Assembly (NCBI GenBank): GCA_016703895.1
Contig: JADJBE010000001.1
Location: forward strand, 559,501 to 623,500
Direction of reading: 5' to 3'
Length of the DNA: 64,000 bases
DNA from: Pseudomonadota bacterium
GTDB lineage: Bacteria; Pseudomonadota; Gammaproteobacteria; Steroidobacterales; Steroidobacteraceae
Positions 33,526-42,403 of the stretch are shown piece after piece; position 1 is the stretch's first letter, and every line of letters starts with the position of its first letter. The notes under the pieces were generated by a model that made no database searches, was not told the DNA's origin, and saw only the letters and a program-made list of their open reading frames with translations. The position numbers and the translations under genes were made by a program.

Positions 33526-35682
33526 TCATTCCCCGGCCGCCGCCAGCAGAACGGTCGACGCCAACCAAGGGTCGGTAGCCTGCACTGCCAGGCCGCGGAA
33601 ATTCGGTGCTGCCAGACGCTGCTCGATCAATGCCATGCGCCGTGCGCGCTCGTCACTCGCGAGGTGATACAGACTCTCTTCGCGGTCGAGTGTGTGTTCT
33701 ATGCTCACCGCAACACGAAGCGCGAGCGTTGGGTAGCGAGCGAGCAGCGGCTGCGCAATCTCGACTACGCGGTTGGCGTTGGCAACGTAGATCATCAGGG
33801 CAACCTCAGCGTTCAGCGCGGCAAACTGCTCACCGAGCGGCTTGCCATCGACGCTGCTATCGAGGTAGCGGGGATGCAGGCTGATGCCCAGCGGCAACGG
33901 GGTCGCCGCGCGGACCGCACGGACCGTGCGCAGGAAGTCCGGCAGCAGTGCGGCCGCGCCGGCCGGCGTGCTGGCGAGCATATCGGGCTCGATATCGAGA
34001 TGGATTGCCGCAAATGGCGCGCCACGCAGCTGCTCGACGATAGTCAGTAGTTTGGCGCGGTGTTCCGGCCGCAGCCATTCAGACTCGCCCAATAACAACT
34101 CCACCCGCATGCCGCGCTCGGCGGCAAGACTGGCAAACCTTCTGAGTGGCGCAGCGTCGGTGGCATAGCGCGCGATCTGTGCGCCGTCCAACGACACCAT
34201 CAGCGTGCCGATAGCCTGCGACTCGAGCGCGCGCAGACCATCACGCACCGAGTCTGCCGTGCTGGCGAGCCAGGGCTCGCTGGTCCAGAGGTAGAGGCTT
34301 CGAGCGCCAGCGCGACTTGTCTGCGTACTAAGAATCTTTACCGGCACTGGTGCCTGTGGGCTCATCGGTACTACTGGCGTTGGCTCGACCATAGGCGCGT
34401 CGCTCGCTGTGCCTGGACAGGTATCGGTGTCGAAGCGCGCCCAGTCAGCGAACCACAACCATTGCATCCGCTCGGCATCGATCAGGCTCTTGGCGACCTG
34501 ATACGCCGACAAATGGCTGGCCTGCAGTTGTTCCTGCACATCGCCAGCGATCCGCGTCGCGCGCAGCGCGCGCTCGCGCACCGCTTCTGCAGCCGCACGC
34601 TGCCGGACTTTGGCGAATTGCAACGACTGCTGCAGTTCCACCTCGCGCGCCAACAAGCCTTGCAGCTCGTTGTTGAGCTCCACACGCCGCAAGTCACGCT
34701 CGAGCGTTGCGTGAGCGGCGTCCGCAGACGCCAGCGCCGACTGCATGCGACGCGTGCTGTACAAATCGAGCGGCACGTCGAACGTCCAGGCGACGATCGC
34801 CGCATTGCCGCTCCTCGCAGTAGTCGTCTCGTTAGCAAGTTGATAGCCCACACGCAGCTCGGAGTTGATACCGCTCCAACGACTCGACAGCGGCGACCCA
34901 TCGAACGCCGCGATTTGATCGTTCAGGAACGCGATCTCGGGATCGCTGTCGAGCCAGGCCGCAGCAGCAAACCGGCTGCGGCAAGGTTGCCCCGTGAACG
35001 ACTGTGGTTGCTGACGACTGGTCGACAATGCGCTGCCCAGATCGCCATCGACCAGCGCCCCCAGCGTGTCGTGAGACTGTCGTATGGTTAGCTCCGCACG
35101 GGCGGCATCGCGACGCACCAGCTCAAAGCCAGACAGAAACTCTAACCGGTCTGAGTCGAGCAATAGACCCGCGTGAGCGCGCAGACGCAGCATCTCGGTC
35201 ACTTGCAGCTCGTTCTGCAGGTAGGCCTGGCTAAGCGCCAATACGCGCTGCGCCGCCCACTGCTCAGCGTAGGCGATACGCAGGCGGCGGATGAGATCGC
35301 GTTTCGCGAGCTCTGTTTCCACCGCGCGACGTTGCAACGCGATTTCAGTGCGTAGCTGGCTGGCCCGAATGTCCGTGCGGCTACCCAGCACCGGCACGCG
35401 CAATCCCACCTCAGAGCTCATCTTGCCGAAGCTGCGGTTACGCGTCTCATCGACGATCTCGTCGCTATTGGCGTAGCCAGCTGCGCCATACAACCGCGGC
35501 CCGGTGCCGACACGATTCAGGCGCGCGCGGCGCGTCTCGGCTTCCAGCGCCGCGTCCAGCGTGCGCATCGCAAGCGACGCGCGTGCGCGTTGCTCGAGCT
35601 CCGCCAGCGGCGGCAGCGTTGCACGGGACTGGCCGGCCATCAGGCCAAGCGCGCAAACTAACAATGTCAGCAAGGATTTCAT
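33526..35682 (-). CDS. TolC-like outer-membrane channel fused to a TIM-barrel glycosidase-like domain
   Basis: 718 residues. Signal peptide 1-21 (KSLLTLLVCALGLMAGQSRA). Residues 30-425 are a TolC/OEP channel with two coiled-coil repeats (LRTEIALQRRAVETELAKRD, LRRVELNNELQGLLAREVEL) and barrel strands (SSEVGLRVPVLGSR, AAIVAWTFDVPLDLYSTRR). A Pro-rich linker (430-448) leads to residues 455-715, whose strand-like segments are spaced as in a TIM barrel: SLYLWTSEPWL, IGTLMVSLDG, RVELLLGESEWL, AAIHLDIEPDML, LPLGISLHPRYLD, VALMIYVANANRV, LRVAVSIEHTL and GLAVQATDPWL. Asp563 and Glu565 in HLDIEPD sit where glycosidases place acidic residues. One base separates it from the synthase gene. I know of no described channel with this fusion. 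Confidence 0.85.
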   Translation of the reverse strand: MKSLLTLLVCALGLMAGQSRATLPPLAELEQRARASLAMRTLDAALEAETRRARLNRVGTGPRLYGAAGYANSDEIVDETRNRSFGKMSSEVGLRVPVLGSRTDIRASQLRTEIALQRRAVETELAKRDLIRRLRIAYAEQWAAQRVLALSQAYLQNELQVTEMLRLRAHAGLLLDSDRLEFLSGFELVRRDAARAELTIRQSHDTLGALVDGDLGSALSTSRQQPQSFTGQPCRSRFAAAAWLDSDPEIAFLNDQIAAFDGSPLSSRWSGINSELRVGYQLANETTTARSGNAAIVAWTFDVPLDLYSTRRMQSALASADAAHATLERDLRRVELNNELQGLLAREVELQQSLQFAKVRQRAAAEAVRERALRATRIAGDVQEQLQASHLSAYQVAKSLIDAERMQWLWFADWARFDTDTCPGTASDAPMVEPTPVVPMSPQAPVPVKILSTQTSRAGARSLYLWTSEPWLASTADSVRDGLRALESQAIGTLMVSLDGAQIARYATDAAPLRRFASLAAERGMRVELLLGESEWLRPEHRAKLLTIVEQLRGAPFAAIHLDIEPDMLASTPAGAAALLPDFLRTVRAVRAATPLPLGISLHPRYLDSSVDGKPLGEQFAALNAEVALMIYVANANRVVEIAQPLLARYPTLALRVAVSIEHTLDREESLYHLASDERARRMALIEQRLAAPNFRGLAVQATDPWLASTVLLAAAGE

Positions 35683-35683
35683 A

Positions 35684-37015
35684 TCAGAACTTGGTCTTCT
35701 TCAACACCCACCACGGTGCCATCGACGAATCGAGATGTTGCTTCATGAAGATCTCGGTGAGCGTGGCGACAGCACACCAAACACGGGTGGCGAACGTGAA
35801 ACCGGGAAACAAGAGGATCACCCAGGCGAATGACAAGTCGTAGCGGCGACGCTCGGACAGCAGCCACCAGTACTCGATGTACATCACCAGCGTCAGCAAA
35901 AGATAAAACAGATAGACAAATCCCATGACGCCCAGGACGTAGCTGAACGGATACGCGAACAGCATGTACGTCATGTAGATGATTACCATGAAGGGCAGGA
36001 TCAGCTGCAGGCACAGGCCAGACCAGACGAGTGCCAGAAAGTTGGGCCAACCCATCAGATCGGGACGGAAGCCCTGCCAGTGCTTGCGAACGTACAGGTA
36101 GTAGAGGTCGCCGTCCCAGCGCAGACGCTGCATCAGAAACCCCCAGAAGGTATCCGGCGCATCGGTATGCCCGACGGCGTCGGGCGCAAATTCGATCCGC
36201 AGATTGGGGTGACGTGCGAAATACTTCTTGATGCGCAGCGTCAGATCGAGATCTTCGGCAGTGCCACTATCCCAGCCACCCACTTTAAGCAGCATCTTGC
36301 GGCGAAAACAGCCGAAGGCGCCGGACACGTTGTTGATGATGTTGAACTGCGCCAGCCCAGTGCGGCTCAAGTGAATCGACAACATGTACTCGAGTGCCTG
36401 CAGCCTGGTCGTTAGCGACTGCTTGGCATTTCGAACGCGCAGATTGCCGGAGACTGCAGCCACATTGGGGTCGGCAAAACGGACGGCGACAGCGCGCACC
36501 ATGTCGTTGTCGAACGAAGTATCGCCGTCGAGAGCCAGGACGATCTCGCCGGTCGCAATCGCCAAGCCCTGATTGAGGCTCGACACGCGACCACCGCGCT
36601 GCTTCTTCGGGACGACGATCAGCTTGCGGTCGCTGCGCCCATTGACGTAGGGAAGCAATTTCTTCAGGACATCGTAGGTCTCTGCGTTCTGCTGCGAGCC
36701 GTCGAGAATTGCCAGCAACTCGATGTGGCCGCTATAGAGTTGTTCGGTAAGTGAACGCACGGTTTGTACGACCGCCTCACCTTCCGAGTAGCAGAGAATG
36801 ATGCAGGACACAGTCGGCGCATAGGGGACCTGGTTGGCGCGCGGATCCCGCGTCAGGTGATGCCGTAACGCACCTAACATCACGGTGGCCTGCACCGGCA
36901 GTTCGAACAAGGCGACAAATGGGAAGAACTTCATCGCAACTGCAAACCAGTCTGCGCTGAAGACACCGGACAACAGCCCCTGCAGCGTGAACCAGGCACC
37001 TTCGAGAACGTTCAT
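35684..37015 (-). CDS. Processive GT2 family polysaccharide synthase
   Basis: 443 residues, inner membrane. N-terminal helix (AVAMKFFPFVALFELPVQAT), then a GT-A domain with substrate and catalytic motifs: ILDGSQQN (Asp105), LALDGDTSFDND (DxD at 163-165), GTAEDLDLTLRIKK (TED-like, Asp255) and QRLRW (296-300), the marker of processive cellulose/hyaluronan/MLG-type synthases. Several C-terminal helices form the translocation pore (LCLQLILPFMVIIYMTYMLF, GFVYLFYLLLTLVMYIEYWW). No PilZ domain is present. The sugar is not readable. The start overlaps the regulator stop as ATGA; the longer open frame upstream is discarded. Allosteric control presumably comes from the upstream regulator. Confidence 0.92.
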   Translation of the reverse strand: MNVLEGAWFTLQGLLSGVFSADWFAVAMKFFPFVALFELPVQATVMLGALRHHLTRDPRANQVPYAPTVSCIILCYSEGEAVVQTVRSLTEQLYSGHIELLAILDGSQQNAETYDVLKKLLPYVNGRSDRKLIVVPKKQRGGRVSSLNQGLAIATGEIVLALDGDTSFDNDMVRAVAVRFADPNVAAVSGNLRVRNAKQSLTTRLQALEYMLSIHLSRTGLAQFNIINNVSGAFGCFRRKMLLKVGGWDSGTAEDLDLTLRIKKYFARHPNLRIEFAPDAVGHTDAPDTFWGFLMQRLRWDGDLYYLYVRKHWQGFRPDLMGWPNFLALVWSGLCLQLILPFMVIIYMTYMLFAYPFSYVLGVMGFVYLFYLLLTLVMYIEYWWLLSERRRYDLSFAWVILLFPGFTFATRVWCAVATLTEIFMKQHLDSSMAPWWVLKKTKF

Positions 37016-38451
37016 TCGCCCGCCCTGCCCTGCAGCTCTGCAAGCAGCACGCGCGCACCGATGCCGAGATCCTTGAGCTCTTCGGCGGCGATATCGCAGC
37101 ACGCAATTTCGAGTCGCTGTCCGTCGGCCTGCTCAGTCGCCGCCGTCAGCGACTCGAGCAAACGCCGCAGGTTGACCAACCCTGCGCGGTCAGTTTGCGG
37201 CGAGAGAATGAACCATTCGCCCTCAGCGGCGCGCATCACCAGATCCGTAGTGCGGATCACCTCGTGCAGTCGCCTGCCGAATGAGTCGACCAACTGCTGC
37301 GCCCGAACATGCGACAGCGACTTGCTAAGCGTCGCGGCATTCCTCACATGGACCGCCAAGACACCGAATTGCACTTCGTTGTGCCGCTGTCGCAGTTGCA
37401 GCAACCAACTCAAGGTTTGCTCGAAGTAAGCCGAGTTCAGATTGAGCTGCGTATCGTGCGTCGCGGGAGCCTGGCGGCGCGAGCCACTGCGTGCCGCCAA
37501 GCGGCCCTCGTCAGTGAGTCGGAACGTATAGATGCGCCGCTCCGGCAGTTCGGTGGTCGCCGAGGCGGTCTGACAATGCAGACAATGTGCCTCGACATTG
37601 GGTTCGATGAAACGGGCGGAACATGCATTGCAACTGAAGCTCTCCAACGCGCGGTCGTAGTCCACGCCAATGTGCTTGAGCTTGACGTCGCATTTGGCGC
37701 AACTGAGACCGGAGCGGCCGACGAACTGCTCCTGCGGCGCAACGTAGCCGCAGGTGTAGCAGTGCAAGAAGATGTTCTCACCGATGTCGATGCTCTTGCA
37801 TTCGGTGCAGATGTCGACGTAGTTCAGGTGCGAACTGGTGCAGCTGGAGCACTGCCGTAGACGATCGACGAGCTTCACTGGCTCCAGCAAGCGCGCCCGC
37901 CGCATCCCATCCGACCACGCGAGACCGTCATGCCCTGAGGGGGAGAACGCGTCCAGCAGTGGGTAGCGGTAGTAGCCCTGATCGCGCGTATCAATGACCG
38001 GCTGCACATGAATATCAGGCCGCAGATAAAGAAAGGCCAGCAGGCGCTCCTCTTCATTGACGAACTGGTCCACTTGCAACGAGGCGCAACGCGAGTTGAA
38101 TGCCTCGATGTCGGCCCGCAACCGCGTTGGTGGCGGTGCGAGACCATCACCCAGTGCGGCGACCTCTGGCCCCAGATCCTGCGTTAGATAGACAAGCCGG
38201 TGGCCGAAATCCGGGTGCGCCCGCAGTTCGCGCAGCCAATCGATCGCCTGGTCGGGATTGTTAGTATCGATAATGACAGCGCTGAAGCGCTGCTGTTCAT
38301 CGAGCATCTCGCGGACACGGTCGAACGACGCCGCCTCGCTCTGGCTTTGATACCAGGCGCTGGCAGGCGAGTTCGCAGGTCCGGTCAGCCGGTCGCGCAA
38401 ACGCGCGACCGCCGGGAGCCGGCAATCAGTTGCCGCCGATCGTTGTTCCAT
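37012..38451 (-). CDS. Regulator with TackOD1-like zinc ribbons and a degenerate GGDEF domain
   Basis: 479 residues, soluble. Residues about 30-110 resemble a receiver fold (FSAVIIDTNNPDQAIDWLRE, HRLVYLTQDLGPEVAAL) without a clear phosphoacceptor site. Residues 195-295 hold six CxxC pairs (201/204, 215/218, 231/234, 251/254, 274/277, 290/293), enough for three zinc sites, with YVDICTECKSIDIGENIFLH and CYTCGYVAPQEQF as in the TackOD1 output domain. Residues 335-475 look like a GGDEF domain (FGVLAVHVRNAATLSKSLSH), but the signature reads AEGEW, so it should not make c-di-GMP. First gene of the polysaccharide operon, overlapping the synthase by ATGA. A role in controlling the synthase is inferred. 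Confidence 0.85.
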   Translation of the reverse strand: MEQRSAATDCRLPAVARLRDRLTGPANSPASAWYQSQSEAASFDRVREMLDEQQRFSAVIIDTNNPDQAIDWLRELRAHPDFGHRLVYLTQDLGPEVAALGDGLAPPPTRLRADIEAFNSRCASLQVDQFVNEEERLLAFLYLRPDIHVQPVIDTRDQGYYRYPLLDAFSPSGHDGLAWSDGMRRARLLEPVKLVDRLRQCSSCTSSHLNYVDICTECKSIDIGENIFLHCYTCGYVAPQEQFVGRSGLSCAKCDVKLKHIGVDYDRALESFSCNACSARFIEPNVEAHCLHCQTASATTELPERRIYTFRLTDEGRLAARSGSRRQAPATHDTQLNLNSAYFEQTLSWLLQLRQRHNEVQFGVLAVHVRNAATLSKSLSHVRAQQLVDSFGRRLHEVIRTTDLVMRAAEGEWFILSPQTDRAGLVNLRRLLESLTAATEQADGQRLEIACCDIAAEELKDLGIGARVLLAELQGRAGE

Positions 38452-38576
38452 CAGATAGATACCCTCTCGCGGGCTCTATCTTATGTTTGGTGGAAAGCGT
38501 CAGATTGATGACGGCCGGAGATCGTGAGAGAGCTCTCAGGCACACCGAGAGAAGCGTGAACTGGTACCGTTCGAGG

Positions 38577-39101
38577 TCAGGTAGCGGGCGTTTTCGGGCG
38601 TGTTATGGGGTCACTCGGTCGCGGCGGTGCAGCAGACGGATTGGCCTGCTCGCGTTGCGCGCGCGGCGACAACGCCTGGTCACAGCGAATAAAGGCGCGC
38701 TTGGTATCGGTGTGGTAGTGGACCTCATCGCCGTCATCACTAACCACCAGTAGGTAGCCCGGTACTAGCGCCTGGGTATAGAACATACCGGGCTGCGGAC
38801 AGCCCATCGAACCATCGCTCCAGGTTACTTTGCGCGCCGACTGGATATACGGCAGACATCGCTTGCCTGCGACACAGACGCGCGCGTCGGCCAACACGGC
38901 CGCCTGCAAAGCCTTGGGAATACGCGCGATGGCCACCGATTCGCCGGGCAACATCGGCTTCGCGGGTGGTGTTTCCGGCACACGCTGCAACGGCTTGATC
39001 GGTTTGGTCGCCGGTGGCTCGTCGTTGGCACCCAGCGCAACGCAGCTCATCGCGAGCGCGGTGGCAGTACACAGCAAAACCCAGCGCAGGAACGCGACCA
39101 T
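38577..39101 (-). CDS. Exported protein of unknown function
   Basis: 174 residues. Signal peptide (FLRWVLLCTATALAMSCVAL), a Pro-rich region (PATKPIKPLQRVPETPPAKP), then a conserved-looking body: DARVCVAGKRCLPYIQSARK and WSDGSMGCPQPGMFYTQALV then PGYLLVVSDDGDEVHYHTD. The second segment occurs in a widespread group of small exported proteins without known function. Two Cys pairs could form disulphides. The start is one of two adjacent ATGs (39104 or 39101); the second gives better spacing to GGAGG. It lies 125 bases ahead of the polysaccharide operon on the same strand, and I cannot tell whether it is cotranscribed. Confidence 0.78.
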   Translation of the reverse strand: MVAFLRWVLLCTATALAMSCVALGANDEPPATKPIKPLQRVPETPPAKPMLPGESVAIARIPKALQAAVLADARVCVAGKRCLPYIQSARKVTWSDGSMGCPQPGMFYTQALVPGYLLVVSDDGDEVHYHTDTKRAFIRCDQALSPRAQREQANPSAAPPRPSDPITRPKTPAT

Positions 39102-39213
39102 CATGCCTCCAAGTACAACACGCGTGGCAGTACACACTATGCGTTCAACGTCGGCGCACGGCAATCGGGGTTATCGTCAATAATGGCGAGGTCTTTCGAT
39201 CGGACCCGAAGCC

Positions 39214-40803
39214 ATGAGTATCAGCAACGCGCGGCGCGAGTTTCTCGCCATAGCACTAGCCTCACTCGCTGTGCCAGCAATAGGACAAACTGCCAGCGTG
39301 GCGATATTGCGGCGCACGGTCGCAAGCGAGGTCACGTCGCTGGATCCGCAGCGCCCCACCGGCACGCTGACCCGCGAAATGGCGGCTGAAATGTTCTGCG
39401 GGCTCATCACCGTCGACGCACTCAGTCGGCTGGCACCGGGCGGCGCGCAAAGCTGGAACACGGCCAAGGACGGGTTGTCGTGGACGTTCACAGTCCGATC
39501 CGGCATGCGCTGGTCCGACGGCGCGCCCCTCACCGCACAGGACTATGCGTATTCGCTGCACCGCTACCTCGAGCCTTCGACTGGCGCACCGGAGGCCGAC
39601 CGTCTCGACGCGATCATTGGGGCCAAGGACTTCCGCTTCGGTCGTACAACAGACGTCCCGCTCGGCATTGAAATGAACTCGCCGACCCAGCTGACGTTGC
39701 GGTTGACGCGGCCGGACATCGACTTGCCGCTCGCATTGAATTCGGTGTCCTGCGTACCCCGGCACGTCATCGAACAGCACGGCCGGCAATGGGCCAAACC
39801 AGAGACACTGGTGACGAACGGCGCGTACACGCTCGCTGATTGGAAAGCGGGCGCTCGGGTGATCAAATTGAAGAGCAACCCGTTTTTCCACGCGGCCCGA
39901 ACCGTGCTGGCGCCGGAGGTGCATTGGCTCACTGGCTACGACGACGCGACGCGCTACCGACTGTACCAACGCCAAGAAGCCGACATTGCCACGATCGAGG
40001 ACTCGGGCACGTTGTCGCGGGCACGCAAGGAGTTTGGTGCGCAGGTCTCGTCCGAGACCAAATGCGCCTTGGGCGCCATCGGCATCAATCTGCTACGTAA
40101 ACCGCTCGACGATCCGCGCATCCGGCGCGCTTTGGTGTTAGCCGCCGATCGGCGGATCCTGAGCGACAAGGTGCGCGGTCTGACTGAGCAGCCGTGGGAT
40201 GGATTCCTGCCGCCCGGCATTCCAGGCTATGAAAAGCCGCTGTTGCCAGACTATGCCGATTGGCCAATGGCCAAACGGCGTGCTGAGGCGCAAGCACTGG
40301 TCGCACAAGCCCGCGCGGGCGCAGCCGAACCGTTGTCGATCGGCGTCGGCTTCCCTGCGAGTGCCACCGGCGAGCGGGTCTTCCTGGCGTTACGGCAGAT
40401 GTGGCGCGCGATCGGTGTCCGGCTCGAACTGCAGCCGCTCGAAGGACGCGCTTACCTCGCCGCGCTGACCGCCCGCAAGTTCGATCTGTTCAGTCATAAC
40501 TCGTTTGCAACCGTACCGTCCGCGACGCCCTTCCTGGAGCGTTACGTATCGGATGCGTCGCTCAATTGCACCGGCTATCGCAACCGCAACTTCGACCGCA
40601 ACTTCCTGCTCGCGCAAAGCGAGCTGACCCTCGAGGCGCGCGCTAACGACTACGCCGCACTCGAGCGTGATTTGCTGCGCGACTTGCCGATGATTCCGCT
40701 GTTCATTGGCGCGACACACCGACTCCTGTCACCGCGCGTGCGAGGTTGGACCGGCCATACGGGCGTGCTACAACCTTCGCAGTTCCTGTCACTCACGACG
40801 TGA
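39214..40803 (+). CDS. Family 5 (peptide/oligopeptide) ABC-transporter solute-binding protein
   Basis: 529 residues, OppA/DppA-like periplasmic binding protein. The N-terminus NARREFLAIALASLAVPAIG has twin arginines followed by F-L, so Tat export is possible. Family landmarks: VASEVTSLDPQ, ALSRLAPGGAQSWNTAKDGL, WTFTVRSGMRWSDGAPLTAQ, DYAYSLHRYLEP, and the C-terminal LLRDLPMIPLFIGATHRL. No permease or ATPase gene is next to it, so it either serves a transporter encoded elsewhere or acts alone, for example in peptidoglycan peptide recycling. The next gene, rlmJ, starts 12 bases on. Confidence 0.93.
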   Translation: MSISNARREFLAIALASLAVPAIGQTASVAILRRTVASEVTSLDPQRPTGTLTREMAAEMFCGLITVDALSRLAPGGAQSWNTAKDGLSWTFTVRSGMRWSDGAPLTAQDYAYSLHRYLEPSTGAPEADRLDAIIGAKDFRFGRTTDVPLGIEMNSPTQLTLRLTRPDIDLPLALNSVSCVPRHVIEQHGRQWAKPETLVTNGAYTLADWKAGARVIKLKSNPFFHAARTVLAPEVHWLTGYDDATRYRLYQRQEADIATIEDSGTLSRARKEFGAQVSSETKCALGAIGINLLRKPLDDPRIRRALVLAADRRILSDKVRGLTEQPWDGFLPPGIPGYEKPLLPDYADWPMAKRRAEAQALVAQARAGAAEPLSIGVGFPASATGERVFLALRQMWRAIGVRLELQPLEGRAYLAALTARKFDLFSHNSFATVPSATPFLERYVSDASLNCTGYRNRNFDRNFLLAQSELTLEARANDYAALERDLLRDLPMIPLFIGATHRLLSPRVRGWTGHTGVLQPSQFLSLTT

Positions 40804-40815
40804 CTGGAAGCAACC

Positions 40816-41646
40816 GTGAAATATCGTCACAGCTACCATGCCGGCAATTTCGCCGATGTTCACAAACATGTGACCCTGGTGGCACTGCTGGACGCCTTGC
40901 TGCGCAAAGACGCCGGCTTCCTTTATCTCGACACGCACGCGGGGCGCGGCAGCTATCCGCTCGAGGCTGGGCGCGACACCTCGCAAGCGGAGTGGCGCGA
41001 CGGTGTCGGCAAACTACTTGGGACAACGCCGCGCGCCGCTGAGCTGACACGCTGGCTGGCACTAGCCGGCGCCGAGGCGGGAACCTATCCTGGCTCGCCA
41101 CTACTCGCTGCGATGCTACTGCGGCCCGCAGACCGAGCTGCGCTGTTCGAGTTGCAGTCGGACGAATGTGCCGCGCTGCATGACTCACTAACAAGCGCGG
41201 CGCGCATTCGCGTGGCATGCGGCGACGGCTATCACGCCCTCAAGGCGCTATTGCCACCGGCGGAACGCCGCGGCTTGATTTTCATCGATCCGCCGTATGA
41301 GGAACCTGCGGATTTCGACCGGGTGATCGACGCCCTGGCTAACGGCCTGCAACGCTTCGCAACCGGCGTGTTCTGCGTCTGGGCGCCAGTGAAACATGCG
41401 ACTGACCTGACGCGCTGGGTCGGCAAACTTGCGCGCCGGGCGGCGCGCCCGATTCTGCTGTCGCAACTGTGGCGCGCACCGCGCGACGCACGGGCAGGCC
41501 TCGCCGGCTCGGCGCTCGTCATCGTCAATCCGCCGTGGCAGATCGAGGCTCGCATGCGCGAGTGGCTGCCGGAATTGCAGCAGCTAATGGCTAACCATTC
41601 AGGCGCTGGATATGAGGTTAGGTCTATCCCGCCGCCGGCGCCTTGA
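40816..41646 (+). CDS. rlmJ: 23S rRNA (adenine2030-N6)-methyltransferase RlmJ
   Basis: 276 residues, close to the E. coli length of 280. GTG start giving KYRHSYHAGNFADVHKHVTL, the family hallmark. SAM-binding region GFLYLDTHAGRGSYPL, acidic site IRVACGDGYHALKALLPPAE and the catalytic motif IFIDPPYEEPADFDRV (DPPY type). It methylates A2030 of 23S rRNA. Its last 23 bases overlap the 3' end of the opposing anti-sigma gene. Confidence 0.96.
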   Translation: MKYRHSYHAGNFADVHKHVTLVALLDALLRKDAGFLYLDTHAGRGSYPLEAGRDTSQAEWRDGVGKLLGTTPRAAELTRWLALAGAEAGTYPGSPLLAAMLLRPADRAALFELQSDECAALHDSLTSAARIRVACGDGYHALKALLPPAERRGLIFIDPPYEEPADFDRVIDALANGLQRFATGVFCVWAPVKHATDLTRWVGKLARRAARPILLSQLWRAPRDARAGLAGSALVIVNPPWQIEARMREWLPELQQLMANHSGAGYEVRSIPPPAP

Positions 41647-42403
41647 GAGCTGCGAGCACGCTGTCGAGTACGGCATCGAGGTCACCACCCTGCCCGCGCG
41701 TCAGTACGGCGACCGAGCCACCGTCGATCGGGGCGATCACGCCTGAGTACGGCACCTCGTTGAAGCGCTCACGTGTAGCGACTTGCTCACCCGGCAAGAT
41801 CATGACGGTGACCGGCCCGCTGGCGGACTGCACCACAAGATGCGGCACGAATTGACCGCGGAACCAGCAGCTGTGCGCGTAGGTCACGACCGCACCGGGC
41901 GCCAAGGCGACACCGGACTTGCGCAGCACTAGCGCGAGCGCGGACTCTGGCACCGCGGCAGTGCGATCCCAACTTGCCGTCTCGCCCGCCATGTGCGCGA
42001 CCAGATCCGCCGCCAGTGCATCATTCGGTCTGGCTGCCCAAAGCAGAAAGCCAATCGTGACAGCGAGCACCAGCGAAGCCGCGAGTGCCCAGCGCGCCAG
42101 CGGTGTGCGCGACTGCTGGCCTGGCGACGCCGGCAGCGCGACCACGTTATCGCTGGCACTGCCGCCTGCCAACCGTTGCGCCTTACTAACACCTGACGGC
42201 GCGGCAACCGGCACAGCGAGCGCGCGTTCAATCGCGTGCTCGAGCTTGAGTGTTTCCCGCTGGTACTCGCTGCACGGCGCGCAACCACGTAAATGCTCCG
42301 CCAGTGCAGCGGGCACCACGCGCGGCTCGGCGCCGATCTGCAAGCGCGCCTGCTCACAATCGTCGCCGTGCTCACCCGAGTTGTTGGTGATTGATTGATT
42401 CAT
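41624..42403 (-). CDS. Zinc-finger anti-sigma factor (membrane)
   Basis: 259 residues. The cytoplasmic N-terminus carries the ZAS motif H-x3-C-x2-C (LAEHLRGCAPCSEYQRE). One membrane helix follows (WALAASLVLAVTIGFLLWAA), then a periplasmic domain of about 130 residues with VTYAHSCWFRGQFVPHLVVQ and VPYSGVIAPIDGGSVAVLTR. It should bind and hold the ECF sigma factor encoded just upstream; the periplasmic domain may sense the signal. ATG 42403 overlaps the sigma stop as ATGA. The frame is open upstream within the sigma gene, but that part is a shadow. Confidence 0.9.
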   Translation of the reverse strand: MNQSITNNSGEHGDDCEQARLQIGAEPRVVPAALAEHLRGCAPCSEYQRETLKLEHAIERALAVPVAAPSGVSKAQRLAGGSASDNVVALPASPGQQSRTPLARWALAASLVLAVTIGFLLWAARPNDALAADLVAHMAGETASWDRTAAVPESALALVLRKSGVALAPGAVVTYAHSCWFRGQFVPHLVVQSASGPVTVMILPGEQVATRERFNEVPYSGVIAPIDGGSVAVLTRGQGGDLDAVLDSVLAALKAPAAG

